DNA of 64,000 bases from Omphiscola glabra (GCA_964017045.1 OZ024809.1:12964307-13028306), one strand, 5' to 3'. Positions 45,659-57,100 are shown, counted from the stretch's first letter. The notes: generated by a model not told the origin, from the letters alone. Numbers and translations are program-made.

Positions 45659-45999
45659 CAGTGCTTCTCAAACCTTTTTTGTGCCACGTCCCACCTAAGC
45701 CTTTCTAACATTCTTATGCGCCCCCCCCCAAAAAAAAAACAAAAAAAAACAACAACACATGTTTCATATACATCATTTTTAATATTCTGAAATAGGGTTA
45801 CTCACTGAAGAAACTTAAATGATTTTTAAAACTCTTTTAATGAACGCTTATTTTAAATTGAGACTTTAACGATTCTCCTTTTAAAATGCAAGTTAAGTAA
45901 TAGCAGAGGCTTGGTTTTCCAAAATCTAGGCAACTCATTTTTTCGAGTTGCCTCCCCCACTAAAACTGTAGGGCGTGGTCCCCACGTTGGGAAACAGGG
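45659..45999 (+). mobile_element. Non-autonomous hAT element with exact TSD
   Basis: Starts CAGTGCTTCTCAAACCTTTT and ends CACGTTGGGAAACAGGG; 341 bp. The 8-bp TSD GTTTAGAG is exact (45651-45658 and 46000-46007). The interior has a C9A9 run and no transposase. Confidence 0.85.
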
Positions 46000-46007
46000 G
46001 TTTAGAG

Positions 46008-46590
46008 TGTACCAAAATACTAAAGCCAATATGAGGTGGTTGGGCAGTTCTGACCAACTGAGCAACTAACCCAAACCATTAAAAAAAATAGCCATTGCTG
46101 AAAGATGGAATCATCTGTCGTTGTGACGTACTACACAAGCCGTGATGACGACACACCAGCCAGCTGACATGCACGATTGGCATTCGAAAATACACGCGAC
46201 TAGTACCGTTAAGTACATGCCAGACTGATGTGTCAGCATATATGATGTCATATTATGATATGTCCGTCATCAATACAGTGACCACCTAGCTCTGTACAAA
46301 AACAATAAAATTGGACACACTACATATGTGCCCATCAGTGTTCTAAAATAAATCGCTTTCATGTGAGTTAAACGTTTCTCCCCTTTGATTCCTTTAACAA
46401 GCTTCTCTCCCGACTGGATCACTCGTCGTTTCAACGGACGGGATGGACAGACGAGCGATCGACCGCTCGTGATGGCGTCACGAAGCCATTGGTATTCATC
46501 AGCTGTTTGAACCGGATCAAGTTTCCGAAGGACTCGGGAGTCGGTCGCGTGGCGAACGCCGGCAAGCCGAGGCTAATTAGATGCCGTGTG
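46008..46590. other. Spacer
   Basis: Unique sequence; no feature recognised. Confidence 0.5.
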
Positions 46591-46734
46591 CTGATAGAGA
46601 TGGTGGGGTGGGGAGGGGTTGGGGGAGCGTGCCGAGAGAGGGGGTAAGTTTATGTTGGGGGGGGGGAGCCGGTAGAGGAACAGGAAACGCTGATACGTCA
46701 CTGCTGACCTATAAAGAGTTGTGCGCAGTTTATG

Positions 46735-47140
46735 AGCAGGTGAGTGAGGTGAATGAGGAGATAACTGAAAAGGTGATTGAGGATGTGAAGAGATGAGTGC
46801 GGAGGTGAGGTGAGTGGGGTGATGAGAAGGCGACTGAGAGAGAAGGGGAGCGAGGATGTGAATGAGAAGGTAATTGAGAAGGTGAGCGAGAAGATGAATG
46901 AGGTGAGTAAGGTGGTGAGAAGTGAGGTGAGTGAGGTGGTGAGGTGAGGGAGATGGTGAGAAATGAGGTGGTGAGCGAGATGGTGAGAAGTGAGGTGGTG
47001 AGAAATGAAGTGGTGAGTGAGGTGGTGAGAAGTGTGGTGGTGAGAAGTGAGGTGGTGAGCGAGGTAATGAGAAATGGGGTGGTGAGCGAGGTGGTGAGAA
47101 GAGAGATGGTTAGTGAGTCAGGAGTCGTCTGTTGGTGTGT
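46735..47140. repeat. Degenerate purine-rich repeat (GTGAGAAGTGAGGTG)
   Basis: Irregular units of GAGGTGGTGAGAAGTGAG type, 12-24 bp. Almost pure GA/GT composition on the + strand. Confidence 0.8.
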
Positions 47141-47253
47141 GTGTGATGAGCTGATGTAGGTGTGTTAATGGAAGATATACTAATGGAGAGCATAACACAG
47201 GGAGGATGGATGAGGAAAAGCTGTAGGATAATATAATTACTTAGTGATCAAAT

Positions 47254-47612
47254 GAGGCAGTCAGCAGTGAAGAGGCAGGGTTTAGGTGCAGTGAAGAGGC
47301 AGGGTTTAGGTGCAGTGAAGAAGCAGGGTTTAGGTGCAGTGAAGAGGCAGGGTTTAGGTGCAGTGAAGAGGCAGGGTTTGGGTGCAGTGAAGAGGCAGGG
47401 TTTAGGTGCAGTGAAGAGGCATTGTTTAGGTGCAGTGAAGAGGCAGGGTTTAGGTGCAGTGAAGAGGCAGGGTTTAGGTGCAGTGAAGAGGCAGGGTTTA
47501 GGTGCAGTGAAGAGGCATTGTTTAGGTGCAGTGAAGAGGCAGGGAGTGGGAGCAGTGAAGAGGCAGGGTGTAGGAGCAGTGAACAGGCAGGGAGTGGGAT
47601 CAGTGACGAGGC
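47254..47612. repeat. 24-bp minisatellite
   Basis: Fifteen copies of a 24-bp unit (core GCAGTGAAGAGGCAGGGTTT). Open in several frames on both strands owing to the period of 24; not genes. Confidence 0.93.
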
Positions 47613-47619
47613 AGTGGCC

Positions 47620-48447
47620 ATTGGATTTTAAAGAAAGATTATGGAGGTGAATATAGATTTTTTCAAAGGAGAAAAAAAGCAAACCAAATTTGAAATAAGA
47701 ATATATGTTTGGAAAATAATAATTTTGATGAGATCTCGAATTGGCAATAGAACATAAATTTGACCTACGAATACGAATGGGAGCCTCGCGTTTTTTTTTT
47801 TGTTTTTTTTAATGGTCATGTGACTGTAACAACTCTCAAGTTTTTGGGGAAATTTATTTGACCCTTTACAAGGGATTTTTTGGGAAAAGTACTTTTTTAT
47901 ATTTTATTTTGCACTTTTTAGTCAAAGTGCATAAAGTTTCAGCTCAATTGGAGATAAGGAAGTAGGTTAAATGAGATGCAAGATTTGACACGACGAGGTC
48001 ACTCGGCGGTCACTGGTGACCTACAGATCATGCAAGGTTGCAGTGTCATCGGTGGTGGGGAAAGTGTCCAAAGTTTCAGCTTTGTTTGGACATCGTGATG
48101 TGGGTCAAACCTAGACGTCAAAATCTGAACACCCGCAAAACAAACGAACGAACAGTACATCCTAAGAAGAAAGCGTATAAGAAAACATCGTCTTGAGGAA
48201 AGAATAAAATACTTCTGAAGAACATTTAATTCTATACCAAAGATAGTAAAGCATAACCTTATACTATGTGGTCAATAGATAATTATCTTCTTTTTTAAAA
48301 TGTAAAAATATATAAATATGAATCATTATTCCATAGAAGATTATTTGGCGCAGACTCTAACCCTTTCATTACTGCTGGTTTTGGCATCGACTTTTGTCGG
48401 CCCAGCAAATAAAAAACTTAAAAAGAAGAAATTTGCAGTATTTCATC
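47620..48447. other. Spacer with a diverged dispersed repeat
   Basis: At about 47900-48160 the words AAAGTTTCAGCTCAATTGGA and CACCCGCAAAACAAACGAAC vaguely match the dispersed family at 57101 and 60875. The rest is AT-rich. It lies downstream of the exon at 49902-48829, in its presumed intron. Confidence 0.45.
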
Positions 48448-48455
48448 CTCTATCC

Positions 48456-48661
48456 CAGCGGTTCTCAACCTGTGGGTCGCGACCCCTTTGGGGGTCGAAC
48501 GACCCTTTCCCAAGGATCGCCAATGACCACCGGGAAACGCATATTCTATACAGGTATGAAGTAGCAAAGAAAATAGATTTGTGGTTGGGGGGGGGGGGTC
48601 GCCACGACATGAGGAACTGTCTTAATGGGTCACGGCATTAGGAAGGTTGAGAACCACTGCA
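48456..48661 (+). mobile_element. SPIN-like non-autonomous hAT element, copy 4 (best preserved)
   Basis: Starts CAGCGGTTCTCAACCTGTGG, with TCGCGACCCCTTTGGGGGTC inside, and ends AGGTTGAGAACCACTG(CA). CTCTATCC is exact on both sides (48448-48455 and 48662-48669), an 8-bp TSD if two extra bases (CA) belong to the right end. About 205 bp, non-coding. It lies about 170 bp downstream of the NALF-like exon's splice donor, in the presumed intron. Confidence 0.9.
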
Positions 48662-48824
48662 CTCTATCCGATTTACTTTTTAACTTCTCTATAGATTAAC
48701 CAATGAAGAAATATATAGCGTTGAAATATGAGGTCGACGTGACGTCCTTGGTCATTGAAAGTGGGTGATCGTGACGTCGCGTCGACGTCATCGGTAACGA
48801 AGAGGTTTAAAACAGAGAGCCTCC

Positions 48825-48831
48825 TTACCTT
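48825..48831 (-). other. Splice donor of the NALF-like exon
   Basis: On the minus strand AAG|GTAAGG; the intron GT is at 48828-48827. It falls between codons, immediately after the CxxCK motif where homologues continue with an Ala/Val-Tyr-x-x-Trp-x-Cys motif. Confidence 0.75.
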
Positions 48832-49902
48832 ACACATGGCACATCCCCACTTGACAGAGTATTTACTCCTACAGTCGTAGCGGCTAATCAGGTCCTCGAA
48901 TCCTTCGTAATCCCTCCTGACCTGGTCGTCTATGTTAATCACAGCCTGTAAATCCGCCCGGCACAGGGTGGCGTTCCCGTCCAGCACCGAGCAGTTTTTG
49001 TTTCCCGCGCAAGTCACGGACGCCACGGAGAACGTTGAGCAGAATTGAAGCCGGACCTTCTCCAGGGCCGGCACCCTGTCCGGAGCCTCGCACCGGCACA
49101 CGTCGTCGGCCAGATCCGGGGTCAGAACCGGACAGACGTTCTTGAACACGTCATCCATGCCGCAGGAGGCACAGCGGAAGACCAGGTCGTTGCCGGGGCA
49201 AGTGCCAGATCCGGCGTCTTTGGAAAGGTTGCCACGTTTGGTGCTGCAGTCCAGCGGACATTTTAATGGCAGTCGAGACGATGGAGACGACGACGATGAA
49301 GATGACGATGACGACGACGATGAAACAACTGATGAGTACGACGATGCCGAGGACGATGTTGAAGGAGAGATGTGGAGATGGTTGGATTCGTCACGTGACG
49401 GCGTGTCATACGATGGAAGACTCTTCTTGTTGACCTCGTCCTCGCCACTGTTTGCACGCCCGTGGCCCCCATTGTTGTGTACCCGTACTTGAGGTCTAGT
49501 TTGCTTGGAATAGCTCCCGCCCCCCTCCCCGACGACAAAAGAATCGCCCGACTTTGACACGAATGATTTGACCCGAATTTTGGTCCGGAAGTGATTGTTG
49601 TTCATGTTATGGATCTTACTGCTGCTCCTTCCCTGGATGGCACCCCCACCACCACCGCCGCCGCCACCACCACCGCCGCCGCCACCACCCCCACCTCCAG
49701 GGGCGTTACTGCGTGCCGTGTTGCTGTTAATATACAGAGCCGCCTCTGAGCGGTATTTGGCGGCCAGCACCGGGAGTAGACCGTCGGCTAAGAGCAGGGA
49801 GACAACCATGAGGAGAGTGAAGGCAGGGGGCGCTACTCGCCTCAGCTCAACTACGCTAATACGACATATTGCTCGCGCATGTTCACCGCACCCGACAAGC
49901 AT
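48829..49902 (-). CDS. FAM155/NALF (NLF-1) family protein, first coding exon (partial)
   Basis: The exon encodes 358 residues. In order: a hydrophobic signal or anchor segment (about residues 27-48, PAFTLLMVVSLLLADGLLPV), a 19-Gly tract (69-87), a Ser-rich tract (about 181-209), then a Cys-rich region from residue 215. The end carries the family's landmarks: FCSTFSV (287-293), NCSVLD (303-308), CRADL (314-318), YEGFE (332-336) and YSVKWGCAMCK (348-358). These align in order and spacing with vertebrate FAM155/NALF, the auxiliary subunits that aid folding and surface delivery of the NALCN sodium-leak channel. An in-frame TGA (49908-49906) two codons upstream fixes the start at or after this Met. 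After Lys358 the sequence is AAG|GTAAGG, a strong donor in phase 0; reading on gives unrelated residues. The remaining exons are not seen. Antisense ORFs over this exon are shadows. Family call by recalled similarity, not a search. Confidence 0.8.
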
Positions 49903-51489
49903 AGTTCAAAGGCCAGGGATGCGAATAGCTCGGCCGGCTTCTCCCCAGACATAGATGAAGTCAACCATGGAGGTTTTCACAACAGGTCAAACTCTCCGGG
50001 GCGAATCGAGGCAAACTGTCCCGACTAGGGGGAAACTATCCCGGACAAGGAGATTTATCCTGGACAAAGGAAATTGTCCCAGACAGGAGAAAATATCCCG
50101 GAAACTTGTGTTTTTTTTCCAAACAACCAAACCGGTCAGTGGTCCGCCTGCGGCCACTATTAAAAATTCTGATCTTAAAATCCGGGCCTCGTTTCCATTC
50201 AAAACTTTAGAATCGTGTTTTTCTCCTCAGATTGTTTATAAACTCCGTTTAAACAAATATGGCCAGTCTGGTAATCGTTTTTGGGTGTGCCGAAAAATCA
50301 GCGGGTCGGTACTGTAGTCCGATGACACGTCAACGATTCTCAGATCACACGCTTAAGTCGCCAACATTTCTGAAAGGTCGATTATGAAATCAGAATGTGT
50401 GCCATGGGCAGCATGAGTCGAAGTACTTCAGACACAGCTGGATCACTTCTGTGCTCAGCCGACACACATGAAACAAGACACACTAGGGACATCGTAAAAG
50501 CACAGAAAATTTAGGAAAGCCACGCCGCGGATATTCCAAATATACATAACTCCTTGAACCGAGTGACCACCTTCAAATCTCAAAAGATTTAGCGGACGCG
50601 ATATTTCATTGACAGCACCTGAAGATCCGGTGCGTTTTGCATCGCTCAGGCCTGGCTTAGATTTGTTAATCTGGACACAAGGTTGTAGAGCAGGCTCATA
50701 GTATCCACTGCTGCTCTGGAGCGTTGTGGATAGGGGGGGTCACTTGAGGGTGGATTCGTCAAAAGCAGTCGTCACTGACCAGCAGTTGAAAGTATCTTGT
50801 GATGGTTTACGACCCGTGTGATGTGCGGTGAAAAGATTGCTTGTGTTTGTTTTATATACCCAAGTCAGCAGTAGCAGCTTTGTCTCTGGTGATTGTCACG
50901 TGAGCAGTTCCGATGTATTAGCCCTTGGGGATTAAATCTAGTTTCAAATCATCTCTGTTTTACTGTTTTGTTCCGTTGCGTTAAATTAAATTATTGCATT
51001 TGACACTTCACAAATACAAATACACTGTCGATATACAGCTTGATGTCTTCACAGACACTTTCTCGGAAGAAGATTCAGAAAACATGTTTTTTTATGGCGA
51101 CCAGGAATCAAGTATCGCGAAGACATTCAGGAACTGTTTGCAATCCCATGGGGCAAGCGGATATATGCGTCAACTGAGAAGTACAACTTTCCGGAAATGT
51201 CTCTGACAGCAGAACTAATGTGGGGGGTCAAGGTAGCACGTACGAGAAGGGCATCCTCGTCCGTTGAAGTCCAAGATGGTGAATGCGCTGCCCCTGAAGA
51301 CGTGTAGCGTAGCTGGAGATCTGTGAATGGAGAGAGAGAGAGAGAGTGAGAGAGTTATGTACTGATTGAACATGTGGAGAAAGATGTTTGAACGTTAAAA
51401 CGTACGACGGGTATTTGAGTTAAGTTATTGTAGTCTCTAGACATGTCTAGATACACACAGATGTGTGTAACCTGGCAAACAGGGCTCAG
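49903..51489. other. Unique upstream flank of the NALF-like gene
   Basis: About 1.6 kb largely free of tandem repeats, unlike the rest of the window, presumably containing the 5' UTR or promoter. Degenerate CCCGGACAAGGAGA-like words lie at 50020-50100 and a GA microsatellite at 51330-51350. No clear TATA box or initiator was identified. Confidence 0.5.
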
Positions 51490-51710
51490 GCTAAAAGTGC
51501 AAGGACCACGTTACACAGACTACAGACTGCAAGGAACACATTAAACAGACTACAGTGCAAGGAGCAAATTAAACAGACTACAGTGCAAGGAGCACATTAA
51601 ACAGACTACAGTGCAAGACCCACAATGTGCAGACTACAGTAAACAGACTATAGGGTACAGACTATAGTGTACAGACTACAGTGTACAGACTACAGTGTAC
51701 CGACTACCAT
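51490..51710. repeat. 28-bp minisatellite decaying to a 14-bp form
   Basis: Units with core ACAGACTACAGTGCAAGGAG, then shortened CAGACTACAGTGTA units toward 51710. Confidence 0.88.
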
Positions 51711-52005
51711 TTCATCATTTATGCAGGTTCAATATATACTCTATAGTTTGCAAATTCATAAATCTATCTATATTATACATTTCTTTGCATCAAAAAGACA
51801 AGAATGCTTTAACTATACATCTCTTATATATATTTTTCTTCTGGTGTGTCCTGCTTCCTAGTCGAAACGATCCCTCTCCAACTCCACATTTTTTTTTATA
51901 TTAATAGTACTGCGTGAAAAAAGGCGGTCATGCGTGACGTGTGAACTCGGGTATAAATACAAGGGGCAGCGACTATTAAATTATTCATTCAAGCGCCATG
52001 AGTAT

Positions 52006-52440
52006 TGTGTAGGACCGTCTGTAGGACCGTCTGTAGGACTGTCTGTAGGACCGTCTGTAGGACCGTCTGTAGGACTGTCTGTAGGACCGTCTGTAGGACC
52101 GTCTGTAGGACTGTCTGTAGGACCGTCTGTAGGACCGTCTGTAGGACCGTCTGTAGGACCGTCTGTAGGACTGTCTGTAGGACCGTCTGTAGGACCGTCT
52201 GTAGGACCGTCTGTAGGACCGTCTGTAGGACCGTCTGTAGGACCGTCTGTAGGACCGTCTGTAGGACCATCTGTAGGACCGTCTGTAGGACCATCTGTAG
52301 GACCGTCTGTAGGACCGTCTGTAGGACCGTCTGTAGGACCGTCTGTAGGACCGTCTGTAGGACCGTCTGTAGGACCGTTTGTAGGACTGTCAGTAGGACC
52401 GTCTGTAGGACCGTCTGTAGGACCGTCTGCAGGACTATTG
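52006..52440. repeat. 12-bp minisatellite (GTAGGACCGTCT)
   Basis: About 36 nearly perfect copies of GTAGGACCGTCT. Several frames are open ((CRTV)n, (VGPS)n); artefacts of a period divisible by three. Confidence 0.95.
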
Positions 52441-54400
52441 CTAAAAGGCCGACAGGTAGGGTGTAGGACCGTCTGTAGGACTATTGCTAAAAGGCCGGCA
52501 GGTAGGGTGTAGGACCGTCTGTAGGACTATTGCTAAAAGGCCGGCAGGTAGGGTGTAGGACCGTCTGTAGGACTATTGCTAAAAGGCCGGCAGGTAGGGT
52601 GTAGGACCGTCTGTAGGACTATTGCTTAAAGGCCGACAGGTAGGGTGTAGGACCGTCTGCAGGACTATTGCTTAAAGGCCGACAGGTAGGGTGTAGGACC
52701 GTCTGTAGGACTATTGCTAAAAGGCCGACAGGTAGGGTGTAGGACCGTCTGTAGGACTATTGCTTAAAGGCCGACAGGTAGGGTGTAGGACCGTCTGTAG
52801 GACTATTGCTAAAAGGCCGGCAGGTAGGGTGTAGGACCGTCTGTCGGACTATTGCTTAAAGGCCGACAGGTAGGGTGTAAGACTGTCTGCAGGACTATTG
52901 CTTAAAGGCCGGCAGGTAGGGTGTAGGACCTCTGAATGACTATTGCTTAAAGGCCGGCAGGTAGGGTGTAAGACTGTCTGCAGGACTATTGCTTAAAGGC
53001 CGGCAAGCAGGGTGTAGGACTGTATGCAGGACTATTGCTTAAAGGCCGGCAGGTAGGGTGTAGGACTGTCTGCAGGAATATTGCTTAAAGGGCGGCAGGT
53101 AGGGTGTAGGACTGTCTGCAGGAATATTGCTTAAAAGCCGGCAGGTAGGGTGTAGGACTGTCTGTCGGACTATTGCTTAAAGGCCGACAGGTAGGGTGTA
53201 GGACTGTCTGAAAGGAATATTGCTTAAAGGGCGGCAGGTAGGGTGTAGGACTGTCTGCAGGAATATTGCTTAAAGGCCAGCAGTTAGGGTGTAGGACCTC
53301 TGTATGACTATTGCTTAAAGGCCGGCAGGTAAGGTGTAGGACTGTCTGCAGGACTATTGCTTAAAGGCCGGCAAGCAGGGTGTAGGACTGTATGCAGGAC
53401 TATTGCTTAAAGGCCGGCACGAAGGGTGTAGGACTGTCTGCAGGACTATTGCTTAAAGGGCGGCAGGTAGGGTGTAGGACTGTCTGCAGGAATATTGCTT
53501 AAAGGCCGGCAGGTAAGGTGTAGGACCGTCTGCAGGACTATTGCTTAAAGGCCGACAGGTAGGATGTAGGACCTCTGAATGACTATTGCTTAAAGGCCGG
53601 CAGGTAGGGTGTAAGACTGTCTGCAGGACTATTGCTTAAAGGCCGGCAAGCAGGGTGTAGGACTGTATGCAGGACTATTGCTTAAAGGCCGGCAGGTAGG
53701 GTGTAGGACTGTCTGCAGGAATATTGCTTAAAGGGCGGCAGGTAGGGTGTAGGACTGTCTGTAGGAATATTGCTTAAAAGCCGGCAGGTAGGGTGTAGGA
53801 CTGTCTGTCGGACTATTGCTTAAAGGCCGACAGGTAGGGTGTAGGACTGTCTGAAAGGAATATTGCTTAAAGGGCGGCAGGTAGGGTGTAGGACTGTCTG
53901 CAGGAATATTGCTTAAAGGCCAGCAGGTAGGGTGTAGGACCTCTGTATGACTATTGCTTAAAGGCCGGCAGGTAAGGTGTAGGACTGTCTGCAGGACTAT
54001 TGCTTAAAGGCCGGCAAGCAGGGTGTAGGACTGTATGCAGGACTATTGCTTAAAGGCCGGCAGGAAGGGTGTAGGACTGTCTGCAGGACTATTGCTTAAA
54101 GGGCGGCAGGTAGGGTGTAGGACTGTCTGCAGGAATATTGCTTAAAGGCCGGCAGGTAGGGTGTAGGACTGTCTGCAGGACTATTGCTTAAATGCCGGCA
54201 GGTAGGGTGTAGGACTGTCTGCAGGACTATTGCTTAAAGGCCGGCAGGTAGGGTGTAGGACTCTCTGTATGCCTGTGTTTTATAGGCCAGCAGGTAGGGT
54301 GCAGGACTGTGTGCAGGACTATTTGCTTAAAGGCCGGCAGGTAGAGTGTAGGACTGCCGGCAGGTAGGGTGTAGGACTGTCTGTAGGCCTGTGTTTTAAA
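52441..54400. repeat. 46-bp array with 643-bp higher-order repeat
   Basis: About 42 copies of a 46-bp unit containing GTAGGACTGTCTGCAGGA plus CTATTGCTTAAAGGCCGGCA. It embeds the 12-bp motif of the array on its left. Rare variants recur 643 bp apart (GGACCTCTGAATG near 52926 and 53569; GGACCTCTGTATG near 53294 and 53937), so a 14-unit block is duplicated. Confidence 0.95.
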
Positions 54401-54621
54401 AGCCGGCTTATATTATTGAAAATGAGACATTAACTCCCTTTTTTGTAACACTTGGACTCACCGGGTAATTTTTCTCCAAAATCCCCAGACCCGTTGCAAC
54501 ACACGACACCCGCTTTAAGCCCTGGTTTGAATCGAGACAACATCATTTATCCAGCGATTCAAACTTTTTTTTTCAAAATCACGAGACCTTTCCACCGAGC
54601 TCATCACGATGTTGTCCTGTA

Positions 54622-54808
54622 CAGAGCGGGCCTTAGGCCATTGCAACCTATGCGGCCGCAATGGGCCCCGCACTTTCATAAGCCCCGCCCCGAATTTATT
54701 TTCTAATACAAAATCTTAATTTTCACTTATTATCCTTATTCCTACCCAGAAAGGGCCCCCGCGCAATCCGTTTCGCATAGGCCCCCGCAATTGTTAGGGT
54801 CGGCCCTG
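54622..54808 (+). mobile_element. Non-autonomous hAT element with exact TSD
   Basis: Starts CAGAGCGGGCCTTAGGCCAT and ends TTGTTAGGGTCGGCCCTG; 187 bp. The TSD GTCCTGTA is exact (54614-54621 and 54809-54816). The interior is GC-rich at the ends and AT-rich in the middle, with no ORF. Confidence 0.88.
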
Positions 54809-55144
54809 GTCCTGTACGACCCCTGTCACTAAAGACAACACACCAGCGATTTCTCCTGCTGACTAGTCGCCCGTGTTTTTAGGTTAATCCAAAAAGCACT
54901 CTTTGATTGGTCAGTTTGGCACACGACCACAATTGGAACTCTTGATCTAGCTTTAGGCAGATTCCGTTATTCCAGTATTAAGCTAGGCCACTTGAGTTAT
55001 GAACATCCAAAGAATTCTCAAGGCTTCGACTGGAGAGCACAGAGATATTCTTGACCCTTGACCCCAGTTACACCCTGTTGTACCGCGACTCTTATTTGAT
55101 ACTTTGAAAAACAAAGAACGTGACACTTGTATAAAGGTCTTTAT
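54809..55144. other. Spacer
   Basis: Unique sequence; no feature recognised. Confidence 0.5.
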
Positions 55145-55215
55145 TACACGTGGTACAATTTGAACCAGTGGCAGGTACAATCTGAACCAGTGGCAGGTAC
55201 AATCTGAACCAGTGG
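55145..55215. repeat. Three-copy 24-bp repeat
   Basis: Core CTGAACCAGTGGCAGGTACA repeated three times. Confidence 0.85.
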
Positions 55216-55317
55216 CAGGTACGTGACAGCAATCTTAAGTCTCAAACGTGACAGTAATCTTAAGTCTCAAACGTGATAGCAATCTAAAGCATCGAAAAGT
55301 CTCCTCTTGTGATCCAT

Positions 55318-55535
55318 CACCTCGCTGGCCTTGCGTTTGCTGGTCTTGCGTTTGCTGGCCTTGAGTTGGTGGCCTTGCGTTTGCTGGCCTTGCGTTTGCT
55401 GGCCTTGCGTTTGTTGGCCTTGCGTTGGTGGCCTTGCGTTTGCTGGCCTTGCGTTTGTTGGTCTTGCGTTGGTGGCCTTGCGTTTGCTGACCTTGCGTTG
55501 CTGGCCTAGTGTTGCTGGCCTTGCATTGCTGGCTC
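55318..55535. repeat. 15-bp minisatellite (TTGCTGGCCTTGCGT)
   Basis: About 14 copies of TTGCTGGCCTTGCGT with GGTGGCC variants. Open on both strands because of the period of 15. Confidence 0.9.
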
Positions 55536-55867
55536 TGACTAGGTGACACAAGATGAAACTATCAAATATACATGCTTGCTTATTGACTCCTTGAAAACAG
55601 AACAGCCTGCTTCTTGACCACACAGATGTGTAACATTACTTTGTTAGTGCTAAAGTCACTGGTTTTAAACCACTCTGACAATGATATGGCTTGTTTTTAA
55701 CCCTTTTGACCATTATATGGCTGGGTTTTTGACCACTTATACAATGACTTGGCTGTTATATTTATGGTTTTTAGCTGCTTTGAAAATCGTCAGCATATCA
55801 TCATCAATGAATAGCTGGGTAGGGTCATCTCATTGGTACAAACATATCTGTACTTCGCACAGCCACA

Positions 55868-56592
55868 ATAACATCATCGGTACAAGCTCATCTACAGACC
55901 GCACAGCTATGATAACATCATCGGTACAAGCTCATCTACAGACTGCACAATAAAATCATCGGTACAAGCTCATCTATAGACCGCACATCCACGATAACAT
56001 CATTATGTGCAAGCTCAACTACAGACCGCACAGCTACGATAACATCATTATGTACAAGCTCATCTATAGACCGCACAGCTACGATAACATCATCGGTAAA
56101 AACTCATCTACAGACCGCCCAGCTACGATACAATCATCGGTACAAGCTCATCTACAGACCACACAGCTAGGATAACATCATCGGTACAAGCTCATCTACA
56201 GACCGCACAGCTATGATAACATCATCGGTACAAGCTCATCTACAGACCGCACAGCTAGGATAACATCATCAGTACAAGCTCATCTACAGACCGCATATCC
56301 ACGATAACATAATCAGTACAAGCTCATCTACAGACCGCATATCCACGATAACATCATCGGTACAAGCTCATCTACAGACCGCATATCCACGATAACATCA
56401 TCGGTACAAGCTCATCTACAGACCGCACAGCTAGGATAACATCATCGGTACAAGCTCATCTACAGACCACACAGCTAGGATAACATCATCGGTACAAGCT
56501 CATCTACAGACCACACAGCTAGGATAACATCATCGGTACAAGCTCATCTACAGACCGCATATCCACGATAACATAATCAGTACAAGCTCATC
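55868..56592. repeat. 44-bp minisatellite
   Basis: About 16 copies of a 44-bp unit (core CATCGGTACAAGCTCATCTA). Two variants, CACAGCTA and CATATCCACG, alternate in blocks. Confidence 0.93.
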
Positions 56593-57100
56593 CAGTGACC
56601 CCATAGTCACATCATTGTTATGTCTCATCGCTTAACAAGTATAACAAACTATTGACAGGCTAGTGAGATCTGACATTGACAGTTCGTAATATCTTTGAAT
56701 CCGTACAAATTACATTAGGAACGTCTGGCCCATTAGCTACTCCATTTTCAAGACAATGAAAAACAAATATTTACGTTTCCACTTTACTTTATTAGGTATA
56801 GTAAGAATTAAACAACCTATAAAAATAAAGTTTTTCGCGAAAATCCCTTATAAAATGTAATTTCAAGCAATGAGGGCAGGGGCTGAAAATTTGACAAAAC
56901 ATGCATTCAAGTTAATCACTTTATAAAAATCCCAATTAGCCCCCCCCCCCCATACCCCCAGGCTCGCAACCGCACATTTATTCACGCCCCTTGGCTATAT
57001 GAATATTCTAATGTCCCCACCCGCTTTTACAACGCAGATTTATTTCACCAACTATTTCAACAACAAAAAAAAAAAAAAAAAAAAAAAAAATATATATATA
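56593..57100. other. Spacer with part of the dispersed repeat
   Basis: Includes a block at 56820-56960 (GGGGCTGAAAATTTGACAAA) similar to the dispersed family at 43620, a C10 run at about 56941, and a 27-A run followed by TATATATA near 57065-57098. Confidence 0.5.

Noticed and set aside
47241..47682. Several 126-144-codon ORFs on both strands
   Set aside because: A 24-bp array; frames mirror each other.
48673..48828. Extension of the NALF-like ORF to residue 409
   Set aside because: After Lys358 the frame reads through a consensus splice donor into sequence unlike the family; treated as intron.
49045..49954. Plus-strand ORFs over the NALF-like exon, including a poly-Pro one
   Set aside because: Antisense shadows of the coding exon and its Gly and Ser tracts.
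50994..51206. 70-codon + strand ORF upstream of the NALF-like gene
   Set aside because: Plausible composition but no recognised similarity, and it cannot be separated from a chance ORF.
51934..52512. 192-codon VGPS-repeat ORF and 153-codon CRTV-repeat ORF
   Set aside because: Both are frames of a 12-bp array; several frames are open at once.
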